From: Alkalitalea saponilacus
GTDB lineage: Bacteria > Bacteroidota > Bacteroidia > Bacteroidales > Marinilabiliaceae
Assembly: GCF_900168165.1 (NCBI RefSeq)
Contig: NZ_FUYV01000002.1
Location: 124,001 to 188,000 of the forward strand
Length of the DNA stretch: 64,000 nt
Direction of reading: 5' to 3'
Shown piece by piece: positions 16,745 to 26,706 of the stretch (position 1 is the first letter of the stretch; each line of letters begins with the position of its first letter). The notes beneath the pieces are model-generated. The model worked only from the letters and a program-made list of their open reading frames with translations. It did not search any database and was not told where the DNA came from. The position numbers were made by a program, and so were the translations under genes.

Positions 16745-19700
16745 TTATGGTTTCACCAAAATTTTCTCAACAATCTGAGATTCTTTACCGCCACTGGTGC
16801 TGATATGAAATCTGATATAATAGAGTCCGGGATTCCGGATTCCAAGTGAGCCCAAAGCCACCGGAACCGGACTTACATAATTACCTTCAGCAACAACATC
16901 TACCCGATACTTCCCGATGGTTCTGCCATCGGAAGAGATGACATCCACATTGATATTTAATCTGGAGTTAGGTTCATCCAAACCAAAACTAAAATAACCA
17001 GTTGTATTGCCCGATGCCGGATTTGGATACCATTTAAAATCTCGTATCGTTAAATCCTTTCCACGACCAACAGTAAACTCCAACACCTCTGTTGTGGAAT
17101 TGTTATAAGTGTCCCAGACCCTTAGCGATATTTCATGTTTCCCCGGCTCCAGTTCAGGTAGTTGGTATACAATAGTACCTTCCTGATAGGTATCGGGTTT
17201 AGCCTGGAAGTAACTGTTCAATACAATTGGTTCATTCCTGTTGCCATTAATTATTAAAACAATATCATGTCCAATGCCGGCTCCGGAAGTATTAATTCCG
17301 GATTCATCAAATATCTCTGCATAAAGCATAGGTCGGGAATTGGTAACATCTCCAGATCTGAATCCTGCATGATTAAGATACATATTCACCTGAGGTCCGT
17401 CATTATCTTCGGGTGCATCTACATTAAATCCGCCTACGACAATATTTTCGTAAGCACCAAATGCTGTGCCATATTGATCCGAGCGCGCATAATAGCTAAT
17501 CTTTCCAAAACCGTAATTATATCTGATATCAAATGGAACTACAAATTCAATATCAAAGATACCATTTTCTACAGTCGCTTTCCCCCTAAACAGAATACTT
17601 GAAAAACTCTTGAACTCGAATGGAGTTGCACCAGCATTTCCTAGCGTTCTAACTTCCAATGGCTTATCAAAAACCACAACATTCACTTCTCCGCTAAAAG
17701 TCTCCATGAAATTACCATGTTTATCTGTAACCATTCCTTCCAGTTGCACTTTTGAAAGTGCTTGGATGGTATCAGGGATGGCATCAATGGATCTGCCATT
17801 GATTGCAATAGTATTAACTGAATGTTCCGGATAAATCAATTTCAATGCAGGATCGCCCAATAATGTAAAGTTAAGCTTATTCACACTGCTTCCGGCTCCG
17901 TTTTTTGTATTTCTGATAATGTCCCCGAAAGCCGGCTTTGAACCATCATTGTTTCTATAAAAAACATAATTAAAGAACGAATTATTAAGCTGGAAATTCA
18001 GGCTTGAAAAAACCACCCGTGTTGTCGTTAATAATCCTATGCCTCCTCCCGAGGAGTTTAAAAACACACGCTCTCCAGCTGACACACTGCTGTGATCGTC
18101 AAATCGGCCAAATTCACAGGTAGCTGTTACAAATAAAGGCAAGCGACGAATATTTGTCCAGTTATTGATGCTTGCGGTTGTGATCACCCTTTCTTCAGTA
18201 AGGCCACCTGGTCCTCCATGACCAACAAAATTAAATAGAATCGTACCTTCAGAAATTGTACGGTTTACCAGATCCTCTGCCTCTGGCACTCTTCGACCTG
18301 CAGATGATGATGTATGAGGATAATTGTCAAGGTAGATTTTACGAACATCAAACTCAGCGTGATTTCTCAAAACCCGCTCAGCAAGAAAGTCAGCATCTCT
18401 CTGATGGATGTTAAAATCGCCATCATCAGCTAAGAAGGTTACCAATTTACGCCATTCACCTGGATCTTGTTCTTCGAAATAGCGACGAACTTTACTTACA
18501 GCCACTTGCGCATCGGCTTCATTGTTTACAGGGAAACGACCAATCCCGATATCCAAGCGGTCAAATCGGTCATCAGCACCTTCATTCTGCCCCAAAAACC
18601 CAAAGTAATCATCAGTTACATAAGTATTAGTTTGATGCGTGGAATTTGCTGACTGATAAGTAACGATCCCCCGCTCTAAACCTGCAGTCTTTGAACGGTT
18701 ATCGTATGAACCATTACCAAATAACAACAAATACTTTGGAGCAATCGTTTGGTCTCCATTGGCTCGGTGAAAAAGCATCCTCATTAGTGATCTTATAGCT
18801 GTTGGATCCTGATGTCCCCAAGAAAACTCATTATAAACCTGACTTACGGGAACAACCACTGGATCCAAATCATTGTGCTGTTGGTGTAATGCTGCCAGTT
18901 GATGTGCAAAAGTTTCAAACTCGTCTGCTACTACAATGACATAATCAGTTTGTTGAAGTGCATGTAAATTTTGATTTGGGACTAGCCCAACTCTATTCGG
19001 AACAGGAAACTGACCTGATGGATCGAAAGCAACATATTCACGATAAATTTCAGCATCTGCGACAAATTCAAGGTTTCCTCCAAACAGTTGGCTTTGCATT
19101 TTCTGTGGGGAAATGATATCGGTTACATCCCAAACAACATGATTGGAATTACCATTTTGAATTCTGAAGCGCAATACCCGGTCAGTTCCAGATGATTGCT
19201 TGTCCCTAAAATGCAATTGGCCTCCTTGCATACTTAATGCACTACGTGCATTAAACGTTATATAATCCAGGTAACCCTCTGCACGATTATGAGTTTCATT
19301 AAACTCAATTTTCACATCAAGCTTCTCCTGATCATCCTGAATCTCAATCAGTCCAGAAGCCTCATGCGCGAATGGTCCGTCACTTGAGAAGATTGAAACT
19401 GGAGGAATCGATAGATTCAGCAAAGCGGATGAATTATTTACAGAGACACGAAATGAATGCATATTTGGTGATCGTCCAACAACATTGATATTCATTTTCA
19501 CCGGAGCAGAGACATCCCGCCCTTGGAAATCGAAAGAAACAGTCCTACTTCGAACGCCGTTACCTTCAAATTTCTCACCAAACCATTTACGACCAGATTT
19601 CAATATATTATGATTTTCTAGTTCATGGTATTTCCGTTCATCGAATGTTGTAATTGTATGCGTCGGTGTACGGGTTTCAACATCCATTAAAGGGACTGAC

Positions 19701-20530
19701 TTGGGAGGAGAGTCTTTTTCAGTTAAAAAATAAAATGCAAAATTTGACCAATAATGCAATTGGTGAGTAAACATCTGCTTGTTATAATCCCAACTCCAGG
19801 TAACCGGACCATGTGCATAAAAATATATTGCATTGTTATGGTGCATGATCCCAACTTCAGGTAAATCATCAGGTCGTGCATTGGCATTGATACGCGGAAC
19901 CATCTGTCCCCCATAACCATATATCGCAACATTTTGTGGATTACTAAAGCCCCAAGACGTTAATGTTGAATAAGGAATTCGGTAAATCCCTGTTTCTGAA
20001 ACAGAAATTTTTTGCCAAAACCCAGAAGACAACACCGAATTAGACTTAAACAAAGAAGTAGATGCTTTTAAATCTGCACTCTTTAGGGCCTCCACAGAAG
20101 ACGTTTGAAACTCAATTAACGCAGTAAAACCTGACACACGTAAGATCTCGTTATCCGCGAGGTGGAAAGGAATTATTTCAATTTCAAGATATGTATTCAT
20201 GCGGATAGAAACGACCAGACTTCGAAGCTCAGGTAACACGTTTCTATAATCCGCCAAATGTGAAAATTCGGAATCTCCCGGCAACAGTTGCAAATCTTGT
20301 ATTTGAACATTAATAGATGAGGGATCTGTTTCATTTGGCAGAGCAACCCGAAATCTGTAGACAGGAACGCCACCATCTTCCCAATGACCGTCACCTTCAA
20401 AAGGCAATGTCTCATTTATGGTATATTCTCCCCAAACTATTTGCTTACTAACTTCTAAACCATGCTTATGGGCATATAATGAAGATATTGCAAATAAAAA
20501 CAATACTGAAAAAAAAACTATCCTTTGCAT
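16745..20530 (-). CDS. porU: Type IX secretion sortase PorU (C25 gingipain-like)
   Basis: A 1261-residue cell-surface protease-like sortase that removes C-terminal signals from type IX cargo and attaches A-LPS. Signal peptide at residues 1-20 (FFSVLFLFAISSLYA). The C25 catalytic pair is visible: His771 in NFVGHGGPGG and Cys805 in FVTATCEFGRFDD. Before it lie beta-rich N-terminal domains; after it an Ig-like region and a type IX C-terminal-domain-like end (RDFKWYPNPASGN...LYYIRFHISTSGG), which PorU is known to keep. Length is somewhat above the P. gingivalis enzyme. An 18-base palindrome lies 28 bases upstream of the start. Confidence 0.95.
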   Translation of the reverse strand: MQRIVFFSVLFLFAISSLYAHKHGLEVSKQIVWGEYTINETLPFEGDGHWEDGGVPVYRFRVALPNETDPSSINVQIQDLQLLPGDSEFSHLADYRNVLPELRSLVVSIRMNTYLEIEIIPFHLADNEILRVSGFTALIEFQTSSVEALKSADLKASTSLFKSNSVLSSGFWQKISVSETGIYRIPYSTLTSWGFSNPQNVAIYGYGGQMVPRINANARPDDLPEVGIMHHNNAIYFYAHGPVTWSWDYNKQMFTHQLHYWSNFAFYFLTEKDSPPKSVPLMDVETRTPTHTITTFDERKYHELENHNILKSGRKWFGEKFEGNGVRSRTVSFDFQGRDVSAPVKMNINVVGRSPNMHSFRVSVNNSSALLNLSIPPVSIFSSDGPFAHEASGLIEIQDDQEKLDVKIEFNETHNRAEGYLDYITFNARSALSMQGGQLHFRDKQSSGTDRVLRFRIQNGNSNHVVWDVTDIISPQKMQSQLFGGNLEFVADAEIYREYVAFDPSGQFPVPNRVGLVPNQNLHALQQTDYVIVVADEFETFAHQLAALHQQHNDLDPVVVPVSQVYNEFSWGHQDPTAIRSLMRMLFHRANGDQTIAPKYLLLFGNGSYDNRSKTAGLERGIVTYQSANSTHQTNTYVTDDYFGFLGQNEGADDRFDRLDIGIGRFPVNNEADAQVAVSKVRRYFEEQDPGEWRKLVTFLADDGDFNIHQRDADFLAERVLRNHAEFDVRKIYLDNYPHTSSSAGRRVPEAEDLVNRTISEGTILFNFVGHGGPGGLTEERVITTASINNWTNIRRLPLFVTATCEFGRFDDHSSVSAGERVFLNSSGGGIGLLTTTRVVFSSLNFQLNNSFFNYVFYRNNDGSKPAFGDIIRNTKNGAGSSVNKLNFTLLGDPALKLIYPEHSVNTIAINGRSIDAIPDTIQALSKVQLEGMVTDKHGNFMETFSGEVNVVVFDKPLEVRTLGNAGATPFEFKSFSSILFRGKATVENGIFDIEFVVPFDIRYNYGFGKISYYARSDQYGTAFGAYENIVVGGFNVDAPEDNDGPQVNMYLNHAGFRSGDVTNSRPMLYAEIFDESGINTSGAGIGHDIVLIINGNRNEPIVLNSYFQAKPDTYQEGTIVYQLPELEPGKHEISLRVWDTYNNSTTEVLEFTVGRGKDLTIRDFKWYPNPASGNTTGYFSFGLDEPNSRLNINVDVISSDGRTIGKYRVDVVAEGNYVSPVPVALGSLGIRNPGLYYIRFHISTSGGKESQIVEKILVKP

Positions 20531-20557
20531 CTAATAATATAAGATATACATAATAAA

Positions 20558-20575
20558 TAACCTGATATCAGGTTA
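20558..20575. promoter_or_regulatory. 18-base palindrome upstream of porU
   Basis: TAACCTGATATCAGGTTA is a perfect palindrome in the porU leader, with a possible minus-strand -7-like AACTTTTG about 13 bases further upstream (20588-20595). It could be an operator or an RNA stem near the ribosome site. The rest of the 560-base spacer up to gldJ is AT-rich and I see no gene in it. Confidence 0.45.
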
Positions 20576-20988
20576 AACGTAAAAAATCAAAAGTTGTTTC
20601 TCTAAAAGATCTCAATAATAAATCTATACCACCTCGCATCTTCGATCAATAAAGCGAGAATAAACCGAAGTAAAACTAATAAAAAGTAAAACTATAACGG
20701 CTCTTTTTTAAATAAATTGTACTATAACAACAGTATTGAAAATCCAAATAAATGTAAAGTCTATCTCTCAGAAAAATAAAAAAGGATGACTTATATAACA
20801 ATTTTAAAAATACATCGTTTTAATATTTACAATTTTCCTTTTCAGAGTTTTTAAAAATCATCAATATTAAATTCAAGCCAAAGATAGAAAGACATTTCAA
20901 ACCACTGAATCATTGAAATCATTCATTAACTTTGAACAGAATTTTAAAAAAAATAAAATTAGTATCCGATTAGGTATAACCTTTTTTT

Positions 20989-20996
20989 TACTTTTG
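20989..20996 (+). promoter_or_regulatory. -7 element for gldJ
   Basis: TACTTTTG fits TAnnTTTG and predicts a leader of roughly 90 bases before gldJ. Confidence 0.4.
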
Positions 20997-21091
20997 CAGT
21001 ATAAAGCAAAAGATAAATATGGCAACAACCCTATTTTTTTACCATATTTGTAGTTTAATAAAATGAAAATCAGAACTCAATAAAATAAGCT

Positions 21092-22582
21092 ATGAGATTT
21101 AGAGCCAGTTCTTTACTAGCCATTTTCGCCTCAATTCTGATCCTTGCATCATGCGGAAGAGGAGGCCGAGACGTTTCTTCAACCACAGGTTGGGCATACA
21201 ACAATCCTGATTATGGTGGATTCGAGTATCGTTCAGGTTATGAACAGGAAACCGGACCTGGACTTGTTTTTATAGAGGGTGGAACCTTTATAATGGGACA
21301 AGTTGATGAAGATGTAATGCGTGAGTGGAACAACGTTCCAAGAAGAGTTACAGTGCCATCTTTCTACATGGATGAAACAGAGGTAAGAAACGTAGACTAC
21401 AGAGAATATCTGTATTGGACTCAAAGAGTATTCACGGATTACCCTGAAGTATATCGCAGGGCTCTTCCTGACACTTTGGTTTGGAGAAGACCTTTGGCCT
21501 ATAACGAGCCGTTGGTAGAAAATTATTTCCGTCACCCGGCGTACAGCCAGTATCCTGTTGTAGGTGTAAATTGGTTACAGGCAAACGATTACTGTGCTTG
21601 GCGTACCGATCGTGTAAACGAAAAAATCCTTGTTGACAGAGGCATCCTTGAATTGGATGTAAACCAGCAAAATGAAAACAATTTCAATACCGAATCTTAC
21701 CTTCTTGGGCAATTTGATGGTATAGAAGGACGTCGCCCAATGCGGGATCTGGATCCTAATCGCGATACCAGAAGAGTAAGATCTGATGACGGAATTTTAT
21801 TACCTCGCTATCGTCTTCCGACAGAAGCTGAATGGGAATATGCAGCCCTTGGACTTGTAGGGAACTCATATCAGGAAAGATTAACACATCGTCGTATTTA
21901 TCCATGGGACGGACACATTGTAAGAAATCCCGACAGAAGAGATCGTGGACAAATGATGGCTAACTTTGTTCGTGGAAGAGGTGACTACATGGGTATGGCC
22001 GGATCTCTGAATGATGGTGGTGATATCACTGTCCCAGTAAGATCATATTGGCCTAACGACTATGGCCTTTACAACATGGCAGGTAATGTTAACGAATGGG
22101 TTGCGGATGTATATCGCCCATTATCACATCAGGACACAGAGGAATTCAGCCCATTCCGTGGTAACATCTTCCAAACAAAAGTTCTGGATGAAGAAGGCAT
22201 GGTTGTGGATAAAGATGAATTCGGACGTATTCGTTATCGTGAAGAATCAGACGAAGACATTCTTGACAGACATAATTACAGAACTTCTGATAACAGGAAT
22301 TTTGCCGATGGAGATCCTATATCAAACATTGCTCCCGGTGAAGGATGGACTGAATCTGAGCACAACTCATCAACAATGTACGACGGAACTCCTGGCACTG
22401 CGTTAAGTATTGGGATCAGCGACCGTTCAAGAGTATACAAAGGTGGTGGATGGCGTGACCGTGCATACTGGCTAAGCCCCGGAACCCGTCGTTTCCTTGA
22501 CGAACGCGAAGCTCGTGACGACTTAGGATTCCGCTGCGCCATGACACGCGTGGGTGCTCCGGAATCATCCAGAAGAAGATAA
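21092..22582 (+). CDS. gldJ: Gliding motility / type IX secretion lipoprotein GldJ
   Basis: A 496-residue lipoprotein: a hydrophobic leader (SLLAIFASILILASC) with lipobox LASC and Cys21 as lipid anchor. The body is a formylglycine-generating-enzyme-like (SUMF1) fold: FIEGGTFIMGQ, FYMDETEVRNVDY, YPVVGVNWLQANDYCAWR, RLPTEAEWEYAA, YNMAGNVNEWVADVYR, GGGWRDRAYWLSPGTRRF. GldJ, like GldK, uses this fold structurally in the motor/translocon ring rather than as an enzyme. GldJ homologues are linked to murF downstream in other Bacteroidota, as here. Confidence 0.93.
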   Translation: MRFRASSLLAIFASILILASCGRGGRDVSSTTGWAYNNPDYGGFEYRSGYEQETGPGLVFIEGGTFIMGQVDEDVMREWNNVPRRVTVPSFYMDETEVRNVDYREYLYWTQRVFTDYPEVYRRALPDTLVWRRPLAYNEPLVENYFRHPAYSQYPVVGVNWLQANDYCAWRTDRVNEKILVDRGILELDVNQQNENNFNTESYLLGQFDGIEGRRPMRDLDPNRDTRRVRSDDGILLPRYRLPTEAEWEYAALGLVGNSYQERLTHRRIYPWDGHIVRNPDRRDRGQMMANFVRGRGDYMGMAGSLNDGGDITVPVRSYWPNDYGLYNMAGNVNEWVADVYRPLSHQDTEEFSPFRGNIFQTKVLDEEGMVVDKDEFGRIRYREESDEDILDRHNYRTSDNRNFADGDPISNIAPGEGWTESEHNSSTMYDGTPGTALSIGISDRSRVYKGGGWRDRAYWLSPGTRRFLDEREARDDLGFRCAMTRVGAPESSRRR

Positions 22583-22607
22583 TCTGAGAATATTTTATAT
22601 GAAATTT

Positions 22608-22637
22608 AAAGGCTGGTTTTTGAACCAGCCTTTTTTT
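22608..22637 (+). terminator. Terminator after gldJ
   Basis: AAAGGCTGGTT and AACCAGCCTTT form an 11-base stem with a 4-base loop, followed by T residues. Confidence 0.85.
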
Positions 22638-22663
22638 ATGCATTTTTGCATAAAACAAATATC

Positions 22664-23965
22664 ATGGAACTTAATCGAATTTATGACTCATATCTCAAGT
22701 CAGGAATCGTCACAACTGACAGCAGAACCTGTTTTACCGGAGCAATTTATTTTGCACTAAAAGGAGAACGCTTTGACGGAAACAACTACGCTTTGGAAGC
22801 TTTAAAAAAAGGATGTTCGCTGGCAGTTGTAGACGATGTCAATTTGAAAAATGAGCCCCATTGTATTTGGGTGCCGGACGCACTTAAAACCCTGCAACAA
22901 CTGGCAACTCATCATCGGCATCAGGCACAGGTAAAAGTGATAGGAATAACCGGTTCCAACGGAAAAACCACCACTAAAGAACTCATTGCCGAGGTTCTTA
23001 AAACCAAATTCTCAACTTGGTTTACTCAAGGCAACTTAAACAATCACATAGGAGTTCCTCTTACATTGCTTTCAATGCCTCCCGGAACCCAAATAGCAGT
23101 TGTGGAAATGGGAGCCAACCACATAGGAGAAATTGCCCAACTTTGTGATATTGCCCAACCCGACATGGGTCTGATCACCAATGTAGGGAAAGCCCACATC
23201 GAAGGATTTGGATCCTTTGAAGGCGTCAAAAGAGCCAAAGGAGAACTCTATAACCATCTTAAGATACAGGGAAATGAAATATTCCTAAATGGGGATAATC
23301 ACCACCTAAAAGAGATGATAGGAGATTATAGCGGAACGTTATTCAGGTATGGGAACGATGAAAATTATGAAGTAACCGGACGTAACGTTAAAGCCGATCC
23401 CTTCTTAAGTTTTGAATGGAAATCAAAAAATCAGGAATGGGGTAAAGTATCTACCCAGTTAACTGGAGCCTATAATTATGAAAATGTTTTAGTTGCCATT
23501 ACCATAGGCCTTCATTTTGGGATCAGTGATAAAGAGATAAACGCAGCCATATTCAATTATCAACCGGTTAACCACCGTTCTCAAATTAAAAAAACAGAAT
23601 ACAACACCATCGTTCTTGATGCTTACAATGCCAATCCATCAAGCATGGAAGCCGCACTAAGTAACTTTGCCGATATGAAAGGAGAGAATAAAATCCTTAT
23701 ACTTGGCGGAATGAAAGAACTTGGAAAAGATTGCCAAAAAGAACACCAAGAACTGGTAGAAAAGGCATTAAAAGTCCAACCAAAAACATGCTATTTGGTT
23801 GGAGCCGAATTTCAGAATACCTCAACCGGAGCTGATTGCATCAATTATTTTGAAAAAAGCGAAGATTTAAGAGAACATCTGATTAGTAACCGGATAAAAA
23901 ACGCAACCATCTTGCTTAAAGGTAGTCGGGCAAACAAATTGGAAGAGTTGATGGATCTTCTCTAA
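22664..23965 (+). CDS. murF: UDP-MurNAc-tripeptide--D-Ala-D-Ala ligase
   Basis: About 433 residues from ATG 22664 (a TTG at 22646 opens the frame earlier but adds six unlikely residues). MurF adds D-Ala-D-Ala to the UDP-MurNAc-tripeptide in the cytosol. The Mur ligase ATP site is IGITGSNGKTTTKELIAEVL, with NHIGVPLTLL, EMGANHIGEI, LDAYNANPSSMEAAL in the C-terminal domain and ILILGGMKELG. The short domain I is typical of MurF. It converges with the glycosyltransferase gene; the two stop codons share bases 23962-23965. Confidence 0.95.
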   Translation: MELNRIYDSYLKSGIVTTDSRTCFTGAIYFALKGERFDGNNYALEALKKGCSLAVVDDVNLKNEPHCIWVPDALKTLQQLATHHRHQAQVKVIGITGSNGKTTTKELIAEVLKTKFSTWFTQGNLNNHIGVPLTLLSMPPGTQIAVVEMGANHIGEIAQLCDIAQPDMGLITNVGKAHIEGFGSFEGVKRAKGELYNHLKIQGNEIFLNGDNHHLKEMIGDYSGTLFRYGNDENYEVTGRNVKADPFLSFEWKSKNQEWGKVSTQLTGAYNYENVLVAITIGLHFGISDKEINAAIFNYQPVNHRSQIKKTEYNTIVLDAYNANPSSMEAALSNFADMKGENKILILGGMKELGKDCQKEHQELVEKALKVQPKTCYLVGAEFQNTSTGADCINYFEKSEDLREHLISNRIKNATILLKGSRANKLEELMDLL

Positions 23966-24999
23966 AAATCAGGAAAATTAAGGCTGTGAAAATATTTTTT
24001 CCTACGAAGGAAAAAATCCCACACAATCGAACCATGATAGATTTCCGGATGATCAATCTTTTTAACCCGTTGCTTTAATTTGGAGTTGACGGCTTTAAAT
24101 TTGCCATAGTTTTTCAAAAAATCCTGATGAGCCCGAAAAACGGCTGATGCATTTCTCGTCTCTCCTTTTACCAGAAAATGAATAAATGCCAGGCCATCCA
24201 TCAAAATTCGAAAAGAAATAATCAAAAATGAACGCCTGTGTAGGTTTTTCCGCATCATATAAAGATTGTTGCGAAAATTCAGGTAAGTCTTATTTGGGTT
24301 TTGATAGCTTAAGGTTCCTCCTCCCAAGTGAAACACCTCGCTTTCCGGCACATAAAAAATATGGTACCCCATATTTTTGACCCTCCAGCACCAGTCCACT
24401 TCCTCCATGTGCGCAAAAAATGCTTCATCTAAACCACCTGTTTCCAAAAAAACCTTTCGATTAACCATCAATGCTGCGCCACTTCCCCAAAAAACCGTAC
24501 CCGGTTTTTTGTATTGTCCGGTATCCTTTTCAGCTACATCAAACAAACGTCCCCGGCAAAAAGTATATCCCAATACATCTATAAATCCTCCAGCCGCCCC
24601 TGCATACTCAAAATAATCAGGGCTACGAACATCCTTGATGGCAGGCACACAAGCTGCAGCATCTGTATTTTCTTTCATGGTTTTAAGCAAAGGCGACAGC
24701 CAACCTTCTCCAGGTGCCACGTCAGAATTGAGCAACACCGCAAAGTCACTATCTAACCGTAACAATGCCTCATTGTAACCACCCGCAAACCCTAGATTAT
24801 TTCCCAATTCCAGAACCTTCACTTCCGGATGATTTTGCCTGACCCAGGCAACCGAATCATCCGTTGATCCATTATCTGCCAACACTATTTCAACAGCTTC
24901 ACCGGGTGCACTGTTCTTAATTACTTTGGGAAGGAACTCCTCCAGCAACGAACGCGTATTCCAATTTAGTATAACAACAGAGAGTTTTGGTTTATCCAT
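23962..24999 (-). CDS. Family 2 glycosyltransferase
   Basis: 345 residues with a GT-A fold. SVVILNWNTRSLLEEFLP and EIVLADNGSTDDSVAW bind nucleotide sugar, FAVLLNSDVAPGEGWL carries the DxD-like metal site (NSDV), and EEVDWCWRVKNMGYHIFYVP is the acceptor-binding region, as in rhamnosyltransferase-type enzymes. Likely cytoplasmic-face addition of a sugar to an envelope glycan or lipid. It is the last gene of a phoH / inositol-phosphatase family / acyltransferase run, so a role in LPS or glycolipid is plausible but inferred. Confidence 0.9.
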   Translation of the reverse strand: MDKPKLSVVILNWNTRSLLEEFLPKVIKNSAPGEAVEIVLADNGSTDDSVAWVRQNHPEVKVLELGNNLGFAGGYNEALLRLDSDFAVLLNSDVAPGEGWLSPLLKTMKENTDAAACVPAIKDVRSPDYFEYAGAAGGFIDVLGYTFCRGRLFDVAEKDTGQYKKPGTVFWGSGAALMVNRKVFLETGGLDEAFFAHMEEVDWCWRVKNMGYHIFYVPESEVFHLGGGTLSYQNPNKTYLNFRNNLYMMRKNLHRRSFLIISFRILMDGLAFIHFLVKGETRNASAVFRAHQDFLKNYGKFKAVNSKLKQRVKKIDHPEIYHGSIVWDFFLRRKKYFHSLNFPDF

Positions 25000-25022
25000 T
25001 TCTTATCATTTTCTGGCAATGG

Positions 25023-25916
25023 TTATTCCTTTCCGGGAAACAGATGTTGATATTTCCAACGCTTATGTGACCAAAGCCAATATTCAGGTTTGGATACTAT
25101 CAGCCTTTCCAGTAACCTCAGATGCCATTCGGTAATATCATAATCAGCTGAATCCTTCACATTCCCCTTGTATGGAATAAAAGTGATTTTATAGTGTCCT
25201 CTTTTCTCTTTCTCCATCTGCCAGAAAAAGAGTTGAGAATTGGTCAACTTAGCCAATTTTTCAGGTCCAAGTATTACTGGTGTGTTTTGATTTAAAAAAC
25301 GAGCCCAATATTGCAACTCTCTTTTTCCGGGGCTTTGATCAGAGATTAGCCCCAAAATAAAACGTTGATTACTTCTTTTATATCGCACTATCTCCCTGCT
25401 GGTGTTTTTCTTCGGAATATTAACAGATCCGAAACGGCTACGCAGCATCAGCATATACTTATCCATCATGGGATTTTTTAGCGGGCGATATACTGAAACG
25501 CCTAAAGCGTTTAGTCTGTCGGAGACTGAAGGAACCCACTCCCAGTTGCCGTAATGGCCAGTTACCGCTATCACATCCTGTCCTTTATCAAGAACAGCAT
25601 TAACATCTTCAGGATTTACCACCCTCACCCTCCTCCGGATTCTGGAAATATTTGATTTCTGCATAGCAATTGTTTCAACAAAAATATCGCAGAAATGTCG
25701 GTAAAAAGCGTACCTGATTTTCCGGATTTCGTCGTTGCTTTTCTCGGGGAATGAATTTCTGAGATTGGTCTCAATCACCTTTTTCCGATAACCAACCAAT
25801 AAAACAACTATGTAAAAGAAATCAGAAAACCTGTATAAAATCCAAAATGGCATATTCCCTGCCAGCCATAAAAACGGATAAGAGAGATAAAATCCTATGT
25901 AGTTTAACATCTTCAA
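25023..25916 (-). CDS. Lipid A-type (LpxL/HtrB family) acyltransferase
   Basis: 297 residues. An N-terminal hydrophobic region (IGFYLSYPFLWLAGNMPFWILY) anchors it to the inner membrane. The catalytic HX4E motif is in VTGHYGNWEW, followed by SVYRPLKNPMMD and LGLISDQSPGKR (substrate and Asp regions), standard for lauroyl/myristoyl transferases adding secondary acyl chains to lipid A. Starts one base after the previous gene's stop. Confidence 0.92.
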   Translation of the reverse strand: MKMLNYIGFYLSYPFLWLAGNMPFWILYRFSDFFYIVVLLVGYRKKVIETNLRNSFPEKSNDEIRKIRYAFYRHFCDIFVETIAMQKSNISRIRRRVRVVNPEDVNAVLDKGQDVIAVTGHYGNWEWVPSVSDRLNALGVSVYRPLKNPMMDKYMLMLRSRFGSVNIPKKNTSREIVRYKRSNQRFILGLISDQSPGKRELQYWARFLNQNTPVILGPEKLAKLTNSQLFFWQMEKEKRGHYKITFIPYKGNVKDSADYDITEWHLRLLERLIVSKPEYWLWSHKRWKYQHLFPGKE

Positions 25917-25917
25917 C

Positions 25918-26706
25918 TCAGATTAAATAGCCCGAAACAACCTTTGAAAACTCTTCAAAAATAAATTTGTTGGTGGCTATAATTTCACGGCCATAAAGAT
26001 AGTCATTCCCACCAGAAAAGTCAGAAACTTTCCCACCGGCTCTATCAAGAATAAATGAACCCGCTGCCACATCCCATGGCTTAAGGTCATATTCATAAAA
26101 TGCGTCAAACCGACCACAAGCAACATATACCAGATCAACGGCAGCCGACCCCATGCGTCTTACGCCTCTGCAATTGCTCATCAGGTATCGCAATGAATCC
26201 ATGTAATTATCCATTCGGGAAAAATTGGTGTATGGAAACCCAGTTGCCACAAGAGCATCTGAAACCATTTCTGTTTTTGAAACAGAAATGACCTGCCCAT
26301 TAAGCATGGCAGAACCATTTTTCCAGGCATAAAAACATTCATCCAGACCAGGCTCATAAACAACACCTATCACCAATGCCTCTCCCTCCATAAGCGCAAT
26401 ACTTACACTAAAAGGGGATAATCCGTGAATAAAATTGGTTGTTCCATCAATGGGATCAATGACCCAATTAAATCTGCCCGAAGAGCCTTTCCCGGTTCCT
26501 TCCTCAGCAATAAAGCCTGAATCAGGTAATATTTCCGACAAAGCATTTACAATTCGTACTTCAGCCTCTTTATCGAATCGGGTTACAAAATCATTTTTCC
26601 CTTTACGTTCCATATCAGGCGCCGAGCGGGCTCTTGCCTCTTTTAAATAGCTGCCGGTTTGACGAGCCAAATCAACCACCTGCATGCAAATCCCTTGATA
26701 ATCCAT
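25918..26706 (-). CDS. Inositol monophosphatase family protein
   Basis: 262 residues of the Mg2+-dependent IMPase/FBPase superfamily. Metal-binding motifs: FIAEEGTGKG (Glu), WVIDPIDGTTNFIHGL (the DPxDGT signature) and LKPWDVAAGSFIL. Bacterial homologues include SuhB and CysQ-like phosphatases; this resembles SuhB more by its length and WDxAAG context. Its start codon overlaps the phoH stop by one base, so it is translationally coupled. Confidence 0.9.
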   Translation of the reverse strand: MDYQGICMQVVDLARQTGSYLKEARARSAPDMERKGKNDFVTRFDKEAEVRIVNALSEILPDSGFIAEEGTGKGSSGRFNWVIDPIDGTTNFIHGLSPFSVSIALMEGEALVIGVVYEPGLDECFYAWKNGSAMLNGQVISVSKTEMVSDALVATGFPYTNFSRMDNYMDSLRYLMSNCRGVRRMGSAAVDLVYVACGRFDAFYEYDLKPWDVAAGSFILDRAGGKVSDFSGGNDYLYGREIIATNKFIFEEFSKVVSGYLI

